From Vogesella margarita (lineage in GTDB: Bacteria > Pseudomonadota > Gammaproteobacteria > Burkholderiales > Chromobacteriaceae): a DNA stretch of 64,000 bases. Below, one piece after another: positions 8,538-17,575 of the stretch. Both the position numbers and the translations under genes were made by a program. The notes under the pieces are model-generated. The model was not told the DNA's origin, did no database searches, and worked only from the letters and a program-made list of their open reading frames with translations. The stretch lies in the NCBI RefSeq assembly GCF_028548475.1, contig NZ_JAQQLE010000002.1, positions 310,001-374,000 of the forward strand. The letters are read 5' to 3'. Position 1 is the first letter of the stretch; every line of letters starts with the position of its first letter.

Positions 8538-9608
8538 CTACGGCAGCCCTTCTTCGAACAGCGGCAGCTGCTGTGCCGTCGGGCTGTCCTCACGCAGGCG
8601 CACGCCGACGCCGAGCAGGCGCACCGGCTTGTTGCCGCGGGCGAAGCCGGTGTGCAGCAGCTGGCGGAAGACCGCTGCGGCCAACGTTTTCCCTGCCAGC
8701 TCGACCGTGGTCTGGCTGAAGTCGGCAAACTTGATCTTGACGTTGAGGCCGCGAAACGCCGGCGTGCCGATGCGCTGCAGCCGCTGCGCCAGCCGCGTCA
8801 GCAGCGGTTCCAACTCGGCCTCGCAGCTGGTGAGGTCGGGCAGGTCGCGGGGATAGGTCTCCTCCACGCTCACCGATTTGCGCTCGCGGGCAGGCTCTAC
8901 CGCGCGGTGGTCGATGCCGCGCGACAGGTCGTACAGGGTTTTGCCGAACTTGCCGAAGCGCTGCAGCATGTCCAGCAGCGGCAGCCGCTGCAGGTCGCCG
9001 CAGCTGTGCAGGCCCTGAGCCTTCAGTCTGGCGGCTGTGACGGCGCCGACGCCCCAGATCTTTTCCACTGGCAGGGTTTCGACAAAGGCGGCGACATCCT
9101 GCGGCCGCACCAGCCATTGCCCGTCCGGCTTGTTCCAGTCACTGGCGATCTTGGCGAGAAACTTGTTGGGGGCGATGCCGGCGGAGGCGGTGATGCCGAC
9201 CTCGTCGCGGATGGCGGCGCGGATCTCTTCTGCCATCAGGCTGGCGCTGCCGTGACAGTGCGGCTGGCCGCTGACGTCGAGATAGGCCTCGTCCAGCGAC
9301 AGCGGCTCGATCAGCTCGCTGTATCGATGGTAGATGGCCTGCACCGCGAGGCTGGCCTGCTTGTAGCGGGTAAAGTCCGGCGGCACGATCAAGAGCGCCG
9401 GGCAGCGGCGCAGCGCCAGCGACGACGGCATCGCCGAATGCACGCCGTAGCGGCGCGCCTCGTAGTTGCAGGTGGCGATCACGCCGCGTTGCCCCGGCTG
9501 GCCGCCGACGGCGAGCGGAATGTCGCGCCACGCCGGGTTGTCGCGCATCTCCACCGCCGCGAAGAAGCAGTCGCAATCGATGTGGATGATCTTGCGCTGG
9601 ATGCTCAC
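8538..9608 (-). CDS. dinB: DNA polymerase IV (Y family)
   Basis: Error-prone translesion polymerase of 356 aa, normal for DinB. The palm carries the metal ligands Asp11 (HIDCDCFF) and Asp106-Glu107 (PLSLDEAYLD). The helix-hairpin-helix segment (WGVGAVTAARL) and the little-finger domain follow. The start is GTG: the first codons read GTG AGC ATC CAG, just downstream of a 12-mer copy, and the AAGG immediately before the GTG is poorly spaced. It lies 18 nt after the SelW-like gene on the same strand, so the two are likely cotranscribed. No LexA box was recognised upstream. Confidence 0.95.
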   Translation of the reverse strand: MSIQRKIIHIDCDCFFAAVEMRDNPAWRDIPLAVGGQPGQRGVIATCNYEARRYGVHSAMPSSLALRRCPALLIVPPDFTRYKQASLAVQAIYHRYSELIEPLSLDEAYLDVSGQPHCHGSASLMAEEIRAAIRDEVGITASAGIAPNKFLAKIASDWNKPDGQWLVRPQDVAAFVETLPVEKIWGVGAVTAARLKAQGLHSCGDLQRLPLLDMLQRFGKFGKTLYDLSRGIDHRAVEPARERKSVSVEETYPRDLPDLTSCEAELEPLLTRLAQRLQRIGTPAFRGLNVKIKFADFSQTTVELAGKTLAAAVFRQLLHTGFARGNKPVRLLGVGVRLREDSPTAQQLPLFEEGLP

Positions 9609-9611
9609 CTT

Positions 9612-9623
9612 GCGGCCAACCTT
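9612..9623 (-). repeat. Dispersed 12-mer, copy 4
   Basis: Exact copy filling most of the 18-nt gap between the SelW-like gene and dinB. Confidence 0.95.
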
Positions 9624-9626
9624 GCG

Positions 9627-9926
9627 TCAGCCGCCGCGCTCGCTGTGGCCGAGACCCTTGTCCGGCGCGATGCGGTCGCGCAGCAGCTGCTTCAGCTGCT
9701 TGATGTCGGGAAAGCCGCCGTCGCGTGCGCGGTCCCACAGCAGTTCGCCGTCGATGCGGATCTGGAACACGCCGCCGCTGCCGGGTTGCAGCGCGACTTC
9801 GCCGAGTTCCTTTTCGAAGGTGGTCAGCAGTTCTTGCGCCATCCAGGCGGCACGCAACAGCCAGCGGCAGCCGGTGCAATAGCGGATGGCGACAACGGGC
9901 AACAGCGGGGAAGTGTCAGGGTTCAT
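9627..9926 (-). CDS. SelT/SelW/SelH (Rdx-type) thioredoxin-fold protein
   Basis: Small predicted redox protein of 99 aa from ATG 9926. It has the CxxC motif (YCTGC) early in the chain, followed by the family's FEKELGEVALQPGSGGVFQI-like strand and a C-terminal helix. The position often filled by selenocysteine is cysteine here. In-frame TTG codons upstream run through a 12-mer copy and are less likely starts. It is the first gene of a short minus-strand unit with dinB. Family is clear; biological role is not. Confidence 0.82.
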   Translation of the reverse strand: MNPDTSPLLPVVAIRYCTGCRWLLRAAWMAQELLTTFEKELGEVALQPGSGGVFQIRIDGELLWDRARDGGFPDIKQLKQLLRDRIAPDKGLGHSERGG

Positions 9927-10251
9927 GAAGGTTGGCCGCAAGGAAAAAGGCCATGGTAATGCCGAATACGGGAGGGGGAAACCGGGGGAGGGCGCTGCAC
10001 CGCTGCCTTGCTTCGCAAATCTCTGTGTTGTTGTGTCGTGGCTCTTTGAAGAGCTGTATTTTCTCCTCCATCACCCGGCTATCTGTGTAAACCTGGCGCT
10101 GTGCGTGGAGGCAGCGGTGCAAACGCAGAGCCAGTGTGCATCAAGCCGGTGCATTGGGGAAGCGCGCGGCACGATTGTCTGACAATGTTGCTTTGCACCA
10201 TGTTACATCTTTGCAACGTTTGCTTACATTTATCGATAGTGCCGCCTGTAG
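9927..10251. other. Noncoding stretch between the SelW-like gene and the EAL gene
   Basis: About 325 bp with no supportable gene. It holds one exact 12-mer copy (9928-9939) next to the SelW-like start and an AT-rich tract (about 10180-10245) just beyond the EAL gene's stop. I could not pick a convincing promoter or terminator. Confidence 0.6.
9928..9939 (+). repeat. Dispersed 12-mer, copy 5
   Basis: Exact copy just upstream of the SelW-like start codon. Confidence 0.95.
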
Positions 10252-12987
10252 TTACAGCGCCAGCGTCGGATTGTCGATCAGGAAACGCTCCATGTCGCCC
10301 GCCGGCAGCGGTCTGCTGATCAGGTAGCCCTGCGCGTAATCGCCGCCATGCTCGGCCAGGAAGCGCGCCTGGCGGATGTTCTCGATGCCCTCGCCGGTGA
10401 CCGAGGCACCAAGGGTGTGTCCCATTGCCACGATCATGCGCACCAGATTGCTGCCGCCGGTGCTGTCCGGCACCTGGTCGAGGAACTGCTTGTCGATCTT
10501 CAGCTTCTCGGCGGGGAAGCGGCGCAGGTAGCTGAACGAGGCGTAGCCGGTACCGAAGTCGTCGATGGCGATGGCGATGCCCAGTGCGCGCAGCTTGTGC
10601 AGGTTGCTGTCTATGGTCGGCGTGTTGCGCAGCGCCAGGCCCTCGGTCACTTCCAGCTCCAGCGCGTCGCCGGGCAGATGGTGGGTGGCCAGCAGGCTGG
10701 CGACCACCGCGGCAAAGCGCGCGTCTTCCAGCTGTACCAGCGACACGTTGACCGAGATCACGAACTGGCTGAGGTAGCGCGCGCGCCACTGCACCGCCTG
10801 CCGGATGGCTTCGCCCAGCACCCACTCGCCGATGGGCTTGATCAGCCCGGTTTCTTCCGCCAGCGGGATGAAGTCGGTCGGCGGGACGCGGCCGAGGCTG
10901 GGGTGTTCCCAGCGCACCAGCGCCTCGGCGCCGGCGACGCGGCCGTTCTTCAGCGACACGTAGGGCTGGTAGTGCAGGCACAGCTCGCCGCGCGCCACCG
11001 CCTGGCGCAGGTCGTTCTGGATATGGTGACGGCGGCGCCAGTTGTCGTTCATTTCCGGGCGGAAGCGAACCCAGTTGCCGGCCGGGTCGTTGCGCGAGAG
11101 CTGCAGCGCGAGCTCGGCGTGCTCCAGCAGCGCGTCGGCATGGATGGTGTCGTGAGGGTAGATGCTGAGACCGGTGCTCAGGCGCAGGAAAAGCTGCTGC
11201 TCCTGCAGCAGCAGCGGCTGTCGCAGCTGGTCGCACAGCTCGTCGGTGCGGCGGCTGACACCGAGCTCGTCCTCGTCCAGCAGCAGCATGGCAAAGCGGT
11301 TGTCGGCGTGGCGCGCCACCATCTCGCCGTTGCGCGCCAGTTTTTCCAGCCGTTCGCCGAGCAGGCGTATCAGCTGGTCGCCGCTGTCGCGGCCGTACAG
11401 CTCGTTGATGTTGGCGAGGCCTTCCAGCGACAGCATCATGCAGCCGATCGGACGCTTGTCGCGCGCTTGGCTGTTTTCGCGCTGCTGGATCAGCTCGCCC
11501 AGCTGCATCTGCAGCCGCGAACGGTTGGGCAGGCCGGTGAAGCGGTCGTAGTAGAACTGGCGGTACAGCTCGCCCTCGGCCTGCAGGCGGGCGGAAGACT
11601 CCATCACCAGCGCGATGATGTCGGCGGCGGAGCAGATGAAGTTGACGTCCTCCTGACGCCAGACGCGGCGCGGGGAGCGGCTCTCGGCGCAGATGATGCC
11701 GTGTTGCAGGCCGCCGACCATGATGCTGGCGTCGAGCATGGCCTTGATGTCGCGCTCTGCCAGATAGGGGCGCAGTGTCAGCAGGCGCGCGTCCTGCAAG
11801 GGCTGCACGGTATTGAGGAAGCGCTGTTCGTGCAGCGCGCCGAAATAGTCGGGGTGCTGATCCAGCTGCAGCACGTCGCCGCTGAAGCGCAGGCTGTCGC
11901 CGGTATCGACGCCGGCGAGGCAGTGCAGGCTTTGCTGGTCGGCGCTGAACTGCCACACGCTGATGCGGCTGACGCCGAGGGTCTGCGCCAGCAGCGGCAG
12001 GATCTCGTCGATGTACTCCTGCAGCACCTGGGTTTCGCTTTGTCGTGCCGCCACCAGCTGCTGCAGCGCGCGTCCCTGCTGCTCCAGTCGCAGCGAGCGG
12101 CGCACGTTGGCCTGCTGTTGCTGGTAGCCGGCGCGCACGATCAGCCCGGACAGTAGCAGCAGGCAGGCCAGCAGCAGCAGGCTCTGCGGCAGCAGCCGTT
12201 GTAGCACCGCGTCGCCGGGGCGCTCGTTGTCCCATTCCAGCAGGGCCAGGGTCTGGCCCAGGCTGTTTTCCAGCGGCAAGGCCGCGCTGTGTTGCGGGGT
12301 GGCGGAGAAGTTCAGCGACAGCCGGCGCAGCGAGTTGCTGGCTGCCATCTCCTGCAGCAGGCGCTGGTCCAGCGCGCGCGCGAACAGCAGGTAGCGCGCC
12401 CGGCCGTCGGTCGAGCTGCCGGACTCCAGCGCGATGCGCTGGATCGCCACCAGATAGATGGTGGTCTGCGGCTGGCCGGTCAGGCTGTTGCCGTGCTGCT
12501 GGCGCAGCAGCAGGCTGGGGCCGGTACTGGCCTGTTGCGGGTCGTAGCGGTCGGCCTGGCGCAGCAGGTTTTGCCACTGCCGTGGTTCCAGCTGCAGCAG
12601 CCGTTGCGGCTGCGGGCTGATCATGCCGCGATCCAGCGCATACAGCACGCCGGCGGCGGGGTCGATCAGCAGGGCGATGTCGACGTCCTGGTTCTGGTAC
12701 AGCGAGCCGGTCAGGTTGGTCGCAAGCCAGGTGCCGTCCATTTGCGGTGCCTGGCTCTGGCGGTACATCTCGTCCCACACCGCGTAGTCGTTGAGCGCCT
12801 TGCCCAGCGTCTTGCGCTGGCGCAGCAGCTCCTGTTCCAGGGACTTGCGGGTGAGGGCGGCAACTTCCTCGTCGACCTTGTCGGCGGCGTTATTGGCCAG
12901 CTGCCACAGCCCGGCCAGGCCAACCAGCAGGATCACGCCCAGCAGCAGGCCGGGGCGCAGGCGGAATGTCATCGGAAATGGACGCAT
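10252..12987 (-). CDS. Membrane CHASE4-type sensor with degenerate GGDEF and intact EAL
   Basis: Predicted inner-membrane cyclic-di-GMP phosphodiesterase of 911 aa. A first membrane helix (about 11-32) is followed by a periplasmic region resembling CHASE4 (YAVWDEMY, about 40-260), a second helix (about 265-285), a coiled coil, a GAF-like domain (about 310-460), a GGDEF-fold domain and a C-terminal EAL domain (about 655-905). The GGDEF signature is replaced by ADNRF, so cyclase activity is not expected. EAL is intact (GAEALVRW), as are VNVSLVQL, DDFGTGYAS and GEGIEN. The likely role is breaking down cyclic-di-GMP in response to an extracytoplasmic signal. A second ATG five codons in is possible. 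It is transcribed away from glpQ. Confidence 0.88.
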   Translation of the reverse strand: MRPFPMTFRLRPGLLLGVILLVGLAGLWQLANNAADKVDEEVAALTRKSLEQELLRQRKTLGKALNDYAVWDEMYRQSQAPQMDGTWLATNLTGSLYQNQDVDIALLIDPAAGVLYALDRGMISPQPQRLLQLEPRQWQNLLRQADRYDPQQASTGPSLLLRQQHGNSLTGQPQTTIYLVAIQRIALESGSSTDGRARYLLFARALDQRLLQEMAASNSLRRLSLNFSATPQHSAALPLENSLGQTLALLEWDNERPGDAVLQRLLPQSLLLLACLLLLSGLIVRAGYQQQQANVRRSLRLEQQGRALQQLVAARQSETQVLQEYIDEILPLLAQTLGVSRISVWQFSADQQSLHCLAGVDTGDSLRFSGDVLQLDQHPDYFGALHEQRFLNTVQPLQDARLLTLRPYLAERDIKAMLDASIMVGGLQHGIICAESRSPRRVWRQEDVNFICSAADIIALVMESSARLQAEGELYRQFYYDRFTGLPNRSRLQMQLGELIQQRENSQARDKRPIGCMMLSLEGLANINELYGRDSGDQLIRLLGERLEKLARNGEMVARHADNRFAMLLLDEDELGVSRRTDELCDQLRQPLLLQEQQLFLRLSTGLSIYPHDTIHADALLEHAELALQLSRNDPAGNWVRFRPEMNDNWRRRHHIQNDLRQAVARGELCLHYQPYVSLKNGRVAGAEALVRWEHPSLGRVPPTDFIPLAEETGLIKPIGEWVLGEAIRQAVQWRARYLSQFVISVNVSLVQLEDARFAAVVASLLATHHLPGDALELEVTEGLALRNTPTIDSNLHKLRALGIAIAIDDFGTGYASFSYLRRFPAEKLKIDKQFLDQVPDSTGGSNLVRMIVAMGHTLGASVTGEGIENIRQARFLAEHGGDYAQGYLISRPLPAGDMERFLIDNPTLAL

Positions 12988-13030
12988 GTCTCGGTGGTAT
13001 CGGTCGCGGCGCGGGCAGGGCGGGGTGCCG

Positions 13031-13082
13031 TGTCATCGCCGCTTCATGTTGCGGTCAATAAAGTGTCATGTTGTTCTGTCAC
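13031..13082 (+). promoter_or_regulatory. Three TGTCA[T/C] direct repeats upstream of glpQ
   Basis: TGTCAT at 13031 and 13064 and TGTCAC at 13077 resemble Pho-box half sites. The spacings (33 and 13 bp) do not fit the usual 11-bp unit exactly. Phosphate control of glpQ would make sense but is only a suggestion. Confidence 0.25.
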
Positions 13083-13127
13083 GCTGGACAGCGATTTCAC
13101 ATTGACGTTGTTCAGGGAGTGTATCCA

Positions 13128-14282
13128 ATGAAAAGCATGCCTTTGCCCCTGCTGGCCATCCTGCTGGCGGGGCCGGTCTTCGCCGCCGGCCCATCCCCGT
13201 TTCCGACTCTGGACGGCAAGCCGCCGCTGGTGGTGGCGCACCGCGGCGCGTCCGGCTACCTGCCGGACCATACCCTGGAAGGATACGCGAAGGCGATCGA
13301 GCTGGGCGCCGATTATATCGAACCGGATCTGGTCAGCACCAAGGACGGCGTGCTGATCGCGCGTCACGAGCCTAACCTGAAGGACACCACCGACGTCGCC
13401 CGCCATCCGGAATTTGCCGAACGCAAGCGCACGCTGAAGGTGGACGGCGCGGAGGAAGAGGGCTGGTTTGCCAGCGATTTCACCCTCGCCGAGATCAAGA
13501 CCCTGCGCGCGGTGCAGCCGCGTGCCGACCGCAGCAAGGCGTTTGACGGCCAGTTCTCGATCCCGACCTTCGACGAGGTGCTGGCGTTGCGCGCACAGAA
13601 ATCGCAGGAGACCGGCCGCGAGATCGGCGTCTATCCGGAAACCAAGCACCCGACCTGGCACCAGCAGCAGGGCCTGGCGCTGGAAAAACCGCTGGTGGCG
13701 TTGCTGACCAAGTACCGTCTGAACCGCAAGGCGGCGCCGGTGTTCATCCAGTCGTTCGAGGCGGCCAACCTCAAGACCTTGCGCAAGCTGACCCCGAACA
13801 AGCTGGTGTACCTGCTGGACGCCAACGACGTGCGCCCGGACGGCAGCATCGACACGATCCGCCCCTATGACCACGTGGTGACCGGCGACGCGCGCACCTA
13901 CGCCGACATGCTGACCCCGGCCGGGCTGAAGGAAGTCCGCACCTTCGCCGACGGCATCGGCCCGTGGAAGCCGTACCTGATCAGCTGGCAGGCGATGACC
14001 GACAAGGCCGGCAAGGCGATGGACGTCAACGGCGACAAGGTGATCGACCAGCGCGACATGACGCTGCTGGAGCCGAACAGCGTGATCCGCGACGCGCACA
14101 AGCTGGGGCTGCTGGTGCATCCCTACACCTTCCGCAACGAGGCCAAGCACCTTGCGGCCAACTTCACGGACAATCCGTCGGAAGAGTACCGCCTGTTCTT
14201 TGCCGCCGGCGTCGACGGTGTGTTCACCGACTACACCGACACCGCGCTGGCTACCCGCCGCCTGATGCAGCAAGGCCAGTAA
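13128..14282 (+). CDS. glpQ: Periplasmic glycerophosphodiester phosphodiesterase
   Basis: Hydrolyses deacylated phospholipids (glycerophosphodiesters) to glycerol-3-phosphate and an alcohol in the periplasm. From ATG 13128 it has 384 aa, with a signal peptide ending near VFAAG. The GDPD core has catalytic [12 protein letters not shown], the metal-binding YIEPDLV and the second histidine in ARHEPNL. An EF-hand-like [12 protein letters not shown] calcium loop lies about residues 300-311. The frame is open upstream, but 13128 has AGGGAG about 8 nt before it and gives a clean signal peptide. A strong bidirectional terminator follows. Confidence 0.95.
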   Translation: MKSMPLPLLAILLAGPVFAAGPSPFPTLDGKPPLVVAHRGASGYLPDHTLEGYAKAIELGADYIEPDLVSTKDGVLIARHEPNLKDTTDVARHPEFAERKRTLKVDGAEEEGWFASDFTLAEIKTLRAVQPRADRSKAFDGQFSIPTFDEVLALRAQKSQETGREIGVYPETKHPTWHQQQGLALEKPLVALLTKYRLNRKAAPVFIQSFEAANLKTLRKLTPNKLVYLLDANDVRPDGSIDTIRPYDHVVTGDARTYADMLTPAGLKEVRTFADGIGPWKPYLISWQAMTDKAGKAMDVNGDKVIDQRDMTLLEPNSVIRDAHKLGLLVHPYTFRNEAKHLAANFTDNPSEEYRLFFAAGVDGVFTDYTDTALATRRLMQQGQ

Positions 14283-14299
14283 GTACCGCACCGGCAACA

Positions 14300-14329
14300 A
14301 AAAGGGCCGCCCGAAGGGGCGGCCCTTTT
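14300..14329. terminator. Bidirectional terminator between glpQ and the chemoreceptor
   Basis: Perfect 13-bp stem (14300-14312 with 14317-14329) around a GAAG loop. A-rich on one side and T-rich on the other, it can serve both convergent genes. Confidence 0.9.
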
Positions 14330-14346
14330 CATTCCGGGGTGCCGCT

Positions 14347-15957
14347 TCAGACGCGGTACACCGACACTTCCTTTTCCATGCCCAGCGACAGCTGTTGCAG
14401 GCGGTTGGCCAGCTCGGTGACGTGGCCGGCGGCGGCGGAGTTCTCCTCCGCCATCTGGGCCACGGTTTCCACCTGCTGCGAGATACTGTTGGCGGCGCTG
14501 CCCTGTTCGCGGATGGCGCTGCTGATCTCGCCGACCAGATGCCGGCTCTGGCCGGCGACATCGGAAATCGACTGCATGGTGGTGCGCGCCTTGGCCGCCT
14601 CGTCGACGCCGTTCTCCACATTGTGCACCGCGCCCTGCATGCGCTCGGCGGCGCTGCCGGACACGGTCTGGATTGCGTTGATGATCTGTGCGATTTCCTG
14701 TGTCGACAGCGAGGTACGTTCGGCCAGCTTGCGCACCTCGTCGGCAACCACGGCAAAGCCGCGACCCATCTCGCCGGCACGGGCAGCCTCGATCGCCGCG
14801 TTCAGCGCCAGCAGGTTGGTCTGGTCGGCGACATCCTTGATCACGCTGACCACGGTGGCGATTTCACGGGTGCGGTCAACCAGCTGCTCCATCTCGGTCG
14901 AGGCACTGCCGACGGCGCCGGCGATGCTCTCGATCGACTGCGTGGTATCGCCGATCACCTGTTCGCCCTGCTGTGCACGCTCGCCGGTATCCTGCGCCAG
15001 GCTATTGGCCTCGTGCGCACGGTCGGCGACATGGTTGATGCTGACGGTGATTTGCTCCAGTGCCGCGGCCATGGTGGCGGCGGATTCGCTCTGCGCGGTG
15101 GAGCCGGCGGCGACCTGTTTGGCGGAGCCGGCCAGCTCGGTGGCCGATTGCGAAACGTCGCGCGCGGCGGTGATCATGGTGCGCAGGCTGCTCTGCAGCT
15201 TGGCGATCAGCTGGTTGAAGGCGCCCAGCATCTGAGCGATCTCGTCCTTGCCCTGCACCTCGCAGCGGGTGCTGAAATCCAGCGTTTCGGCCAGATGCTG
15301 GATGCTTTGCTGTGCACGGCTGACACTGCCTACTACCTGGCGGTAGGTGCGCCAGCCGCTGAGACAGAGCAGCAGGATGGCGACTGCGGCCACCGTGGCG
15401 GTGATCAGCCTGGCTTGCTGGTTGACTTCGATGGCCTGTTGCTCGGCGCTGTCGGACAGCTGCTGGTTGAACTGGGTGTGTTGCTTGGAGATGCCGTTGA
15501 TGCGCATGAAGATCACCCGCGCGCTATTGGCCATCTGTTGCGCTTCTTCTTTGCGGTTCTCGCGCGAGGCGGCCAGGATCGGCGCGTAGACGCGGTCCAG
15601 CTCGGCCAGACCCTCCTTCAGCTTGCTGTGGTAGTCGCGGTCCTGCTCGTTGACGATCATCGGCGCGTACTTTTCCAGCGCGGCGGCGGCGTGCTGGCTG
15701 TGTTCGACGAAGGAGCGTTCGATCTCGCTCATCTTGCCATCGTCATTGCTGAGGATGTGCGCCAGCAGGGCGTTGCGCTGCTCCAGCAGTGCGCTGTCGA
15801 AGGTGGCCAGCGTCTTGATGCTGGGGAGGACATTGTCGCTGATGTTTTCCAGCTCGCCATAGACGCGGTTGAGCTGCAGAAAGGTGGTCAGCACCAGGAT
15901 CAGCAGACCGCCGATAGCCAGGCCGATCAGCATGAGGAGTCGTTGCGATATTTTCAT
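14347..15957 (-). CDS. Methyl-accepting chemotaxis protein
   Basis: Transmembrane chemoreceptor of 536 aa. Membrane helix 1 (about 8-30), a periplasmic four-helix-bundle ligand domain of the 4HB_MCP type (about 31-185), membrane helix 2 (about 187-208), a HAMP domain (about 210-262), and a long cytoplasmic coiled coil. The conserved signalling tip includes [20 protein letters not shown] and [18 protein letters not shown], the site that binds CheA and CheW. The C-terminus lacks the NWETF pentapeptide that recruits CheR in enteric receptors. Ligand unknown. Upstream is an AT-rich patch (15961-16025) that may hold its promoter, though no clear sigma-28 site was found. Confidence 0.93.
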   Translation of the reverse strand: MKISQRLLMLIGLAIGGLLILVLTTFLQLNRVYGELENISDNVLPSIKTLATFDSALLEQRNALLAHILSNDDGKMSEIERSFVEHSQHAAAALEKYAPMIVNEQDRDYHSKLKEGLAELDRVYAPILAASRENRKEEAQQMANSARVIFMRINGISKQHTQFNQQLSDSAEQQAIEVNQQARLITATVAAVAILLLCLSGWRTYRQVVGSVSRAQQSIQHLAETLDFSTRCEVQGKDEIAQMLGAFNQLIAKLQSSLRTMITAARDVSQSATELAGSAKQVAAGSTAQSESAATMAAALEQITVSINHVADRAHEANSLAQDTGERAQQGEQVIGDTTQSIESIAGAVGSASTEMEQLVDRTREIATVVSVIKDVADQTNLLALNAAIEAARAGEMGRGFAVVADEVRKLAERTSLSTQEIAQIINAIQTVSGSAAERMQGAVHNVENGVDEAAKARTTMQSISDVAGQSRHLVGEISSAIREQGSAANSISQQVETVAQMAEENSAAAGHVTELANRLQQLSLGMEKEVSVYRV

Positions 15958-16149
15958 GAATTATTTCCGCAGGGTAGAGTTATTGCTCAAGTCTAACGGA
16001 AAGATAATATCAAAAAAAATTATGTCATCGGCAAACTACATGCCAGAACTGCGGGACCGGCAAGGGAGCAGGTGTGCGGCCAGGGTTGGCCGCAGCGGGG
16101 GAGCAGGGGCAGGCTGCCCGGCGTGGCACCGGGCGGAGAAACGGGCGGC

Positions 16150-16620
16150 TCAGTGGCCGGCGGGATGAACGGGGGCCATGCCGCTTTCCACCTTCACCTC
16201 CACGGTGACCTTGCCGGCCTTTTCAAACTGCAGCTGCAGCGGGAAATGTTCGCCGCTGGCGGCCTGTTTCGGTACTTCCAGCAGCATGATATGCAGGCCG
16301 CCGGGCGCCAGCGTGACGGTGCCGCCGGCCGGCAGCGCGATGCCGCCGACGACTTCGCGCATGCGCATCACGCCATTGTCGTTGAGGTGCTGGTGCAGCT
16401 CGGCGCGCGCCGCCTGAGGCGTGCTGGCTGCCAGCAGGCGGTCGGCGCCGCCGCTGTTGCTGATGCTCATGAACACCGCCGCGGTCGGGCTGGCCGCCGG
16501 CATCGCGCGGCTGTAGGGATGGCCGATCTTCAACGCGCCGACGCTGTAGTCGTGGGCAAAGGCAGGCAGGCTCAACAAGGCGGCAAAGGCGGCAATGGCG
16601 GCAATGGCAAGTTTTTTCAT
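16150..16620 (-). CDS. PCuAC-family periplasmic copper chaperone
   Basis: Predicted periplasmic Cu(I) carrier of 156 aa that delivers copper towards the CuA site of cytochrome oxidase. It has a signal peptide (cleavage near AFAHDY), a cupredoxin-like PCuAC domain (about 24-145) and the methionine/histidine copper ligands arranged as in the family: His and Met in HQHLNDNGVMRM and the HxM pair in GGLHIML. The His at the mature N-terminus and the C-terminal HPAGH may also bind copper. A 28-bp palindromic element lies between it and the divergent marC. Downstream (16083-16095) is a degenerate 12-mer. Confidence 0.9.
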   Translation of the reverse strand: MKKLAIAAIAAFAALLSLPAFAHDYSVGALKIGHPYSRAMPAASPTAAVFMSISNSGGADRLLAASTPQAARAELHQHLNDNGVMRMREVVGGIALPAGGTVTLAPGGLHIMLLEVPKQAASGEHFPLQLQFEKAGKVTVEVKVESGMAPVHPAGH

Positions 16621-16658
16621 GATTTTCGCGGTAAGTTTTCAGTGACGACGAGCATAGC

Positions 16659-16686
16659 ATGCCGCCCTGGCCGGCCACTGCGGCAT
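16659..16686. promoter_or_regulatory. Nested palindrome between PCuAC and marC
   Basis: ATGCCGC (16659-16665) and GCGGCAT (16680-16686) flank the perfect palindrome TGGCCGGCCA (16668-16677), with 2-nt asymmetric steps. It lies 38 bp upstream of the PCuAC start, where its promoter should be, so it is a candidate operator. Confidence 0.4.
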
Positions 16687-16737
16687 AATGTCGCAGCCGC
16701 GAGGGCCTGCGGTGGCCTGGCCAATGTCATGCTGCGG

Positions 16738-16766
16738 TTTCACCCGTCCCGGTGGCTGGCTACAAT
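16738..16766 (+). promoter_or_regulatory. Candidate sigma-70 promoter of marC
   Basis: TTTCAC (16738-16743) and TACAAT (16761-16766) are separated by 17 bp. This predicts a leader of about 65 nt before the marC start. Confidence 0.45.
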
Positions 16767-16839
16767 GCCTGTCCGTGCTATCGCCCGTCGTGGCGGCAGC
16801 GGCATGTGGCCTTATTTCCAGATACCAGATAGAAGAGCG

Positions 16840-17484
16840 ATGTTCAAGACCCTGTATTTGCAGTTCCTGTTTGGCGGGCTGGTGAGCCTGCTGGTGATCA
16901 CCAACCCCCTGTCCAAGATTCCGCTGTTCGTGTCGCTGACCCAGGGCATGAGCGAGTTGCGTCGCGCGCACCAGGCGCGCATGGCCTGCGTCTACGCCGC
17001 TGCGATCATGCTGGTGTGCCTGCTGGCCGGCAACCTGATCCTGGCCGCGTTCGGCATTTCCTTCGGCGCGCTGCGTATCGCCGGCGGCTTCGTGGTGGCG
17101 GTGCTGGGCTACCGCATGCTGTTCCTGTCACAGGATCCGGGCATGGCGCCGAAGACCAACCGCCGCGAGGACTATTCCTTCTTCCCGCTGGCGATGCCGG
17201 GCATCAGTGGCCCCGGTACCATCGCGGTGGTGATCGGCATCGCCACCGAGATTGCCGAACTGCACAGCCGCACCGAGAAGCTGCTCGCCTTCGGCATGAC
17301 CATGCTCGCCATCGTCGGCACCGCGCTGGTGGTCTGGCTGGTGCTGCGCTCGTCGACGCTGATCGCGGCACGCATGGGCCGTGCCGGCACCGAGGTGCTG
17401 GGCCGGCTGATGGGCTTTCTGCTGATCTGCGTCGGGGTGCAGTTCATCGGCTCCGGCATCCGCACCTTCATGGCCGGCTCGTAA
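16840..17484 (+). CDS. MarC-family integral membrane protein
   Basis: Predicted inner-membrane protein of 214 aa with six hydrophobic segments, the usual size and topology of the MarC/YchE/YhgN family. It has the family's NPLSKIPLF near the N-terminus and FFPLAMPGISGPGTI in the middle. The physiological role of the family is not settled; the original link to multiple antibiotic resistance was not borne out. The open frame extends upstream, but ATG 16840 directly follows AGAAGAG and begins the homologous region. Confidence 0.9.
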   Translation: MFKTLYLQFLFGGLVSLLVITNPLSKIPLFVSLTQGMSELRRAHQARMACVYAAAIMLVCLLAGNLILAAFGISFGALRIAGGFVVAVLGYRMLFLSQDPGMAPKTNRREDYSFFPLAMPGISGPGTIAVVIGIATEIAELHSRTEKLLAFGMTMLAIVGTALVVWLVLRSSTLIAARMGRAGTEVLGRLMGFLLICVGVQFIGSGIRTFMAGS

Positions 17485-17496
17485 GCGGCCGGCGGC

Positions 17497-17508
17497 AAGG
17501 TTGGCCGC
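17497..17508 (+). repeat. Dispersed 12-mer, copy 6
   Basis: Exact copy between marC and the AraC gene; its end overlaps the candidate operator. Confidence 0.95.
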
Positions 17509-17521
17509 AAGATCGTTCAAG
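17507..17521 (+). promoter_or_regulatory. AraC-type operator copy 1 (upstream of the regulator gene)
   Basis: GCAAGATCGTTCAAG, followed by CCCC, ends exactly 54 nt before the regulator's start codon. The identical 15-mer stands at the same distance before azlC. Its first two bases overlap the tail of a 12-mer copy. Likely autoregulation. Confidence 0.6.
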
Positions 17522-17575
17522 CCCCCGCCGTGGCGACTGTGCCAGAATGGAGCCGTCCCCTGCCGAGTCGCCACC

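Noticed and set aside
10041-10054. Small hairpin GCTCTT/AAGAGC as a terminator
   Set aside because: The loop is only two bases and no T-run follows directly.
9916-10122. A 68-codon minus-strand frame upstream of the SelW-like gene
   Set aside because: It has no family features, runs through a 12-mer copy and lacks a ribosome-binding site.
10079-12778. An 899-codon minus-strand frame in another register of the EAL gene
   Set aside because: Arg/Ala/Pro-rich out-of-frame translation; the true frame contains GAF, GGDEF-like and EAL motifs.
15961-16035. Sigma-28 (flagellar) promoter for the chemoreceptor
   Set aside because: A GCCGATGA-like -10 is present on the minus strand but no TAAA-type -35 stands at the right distance.
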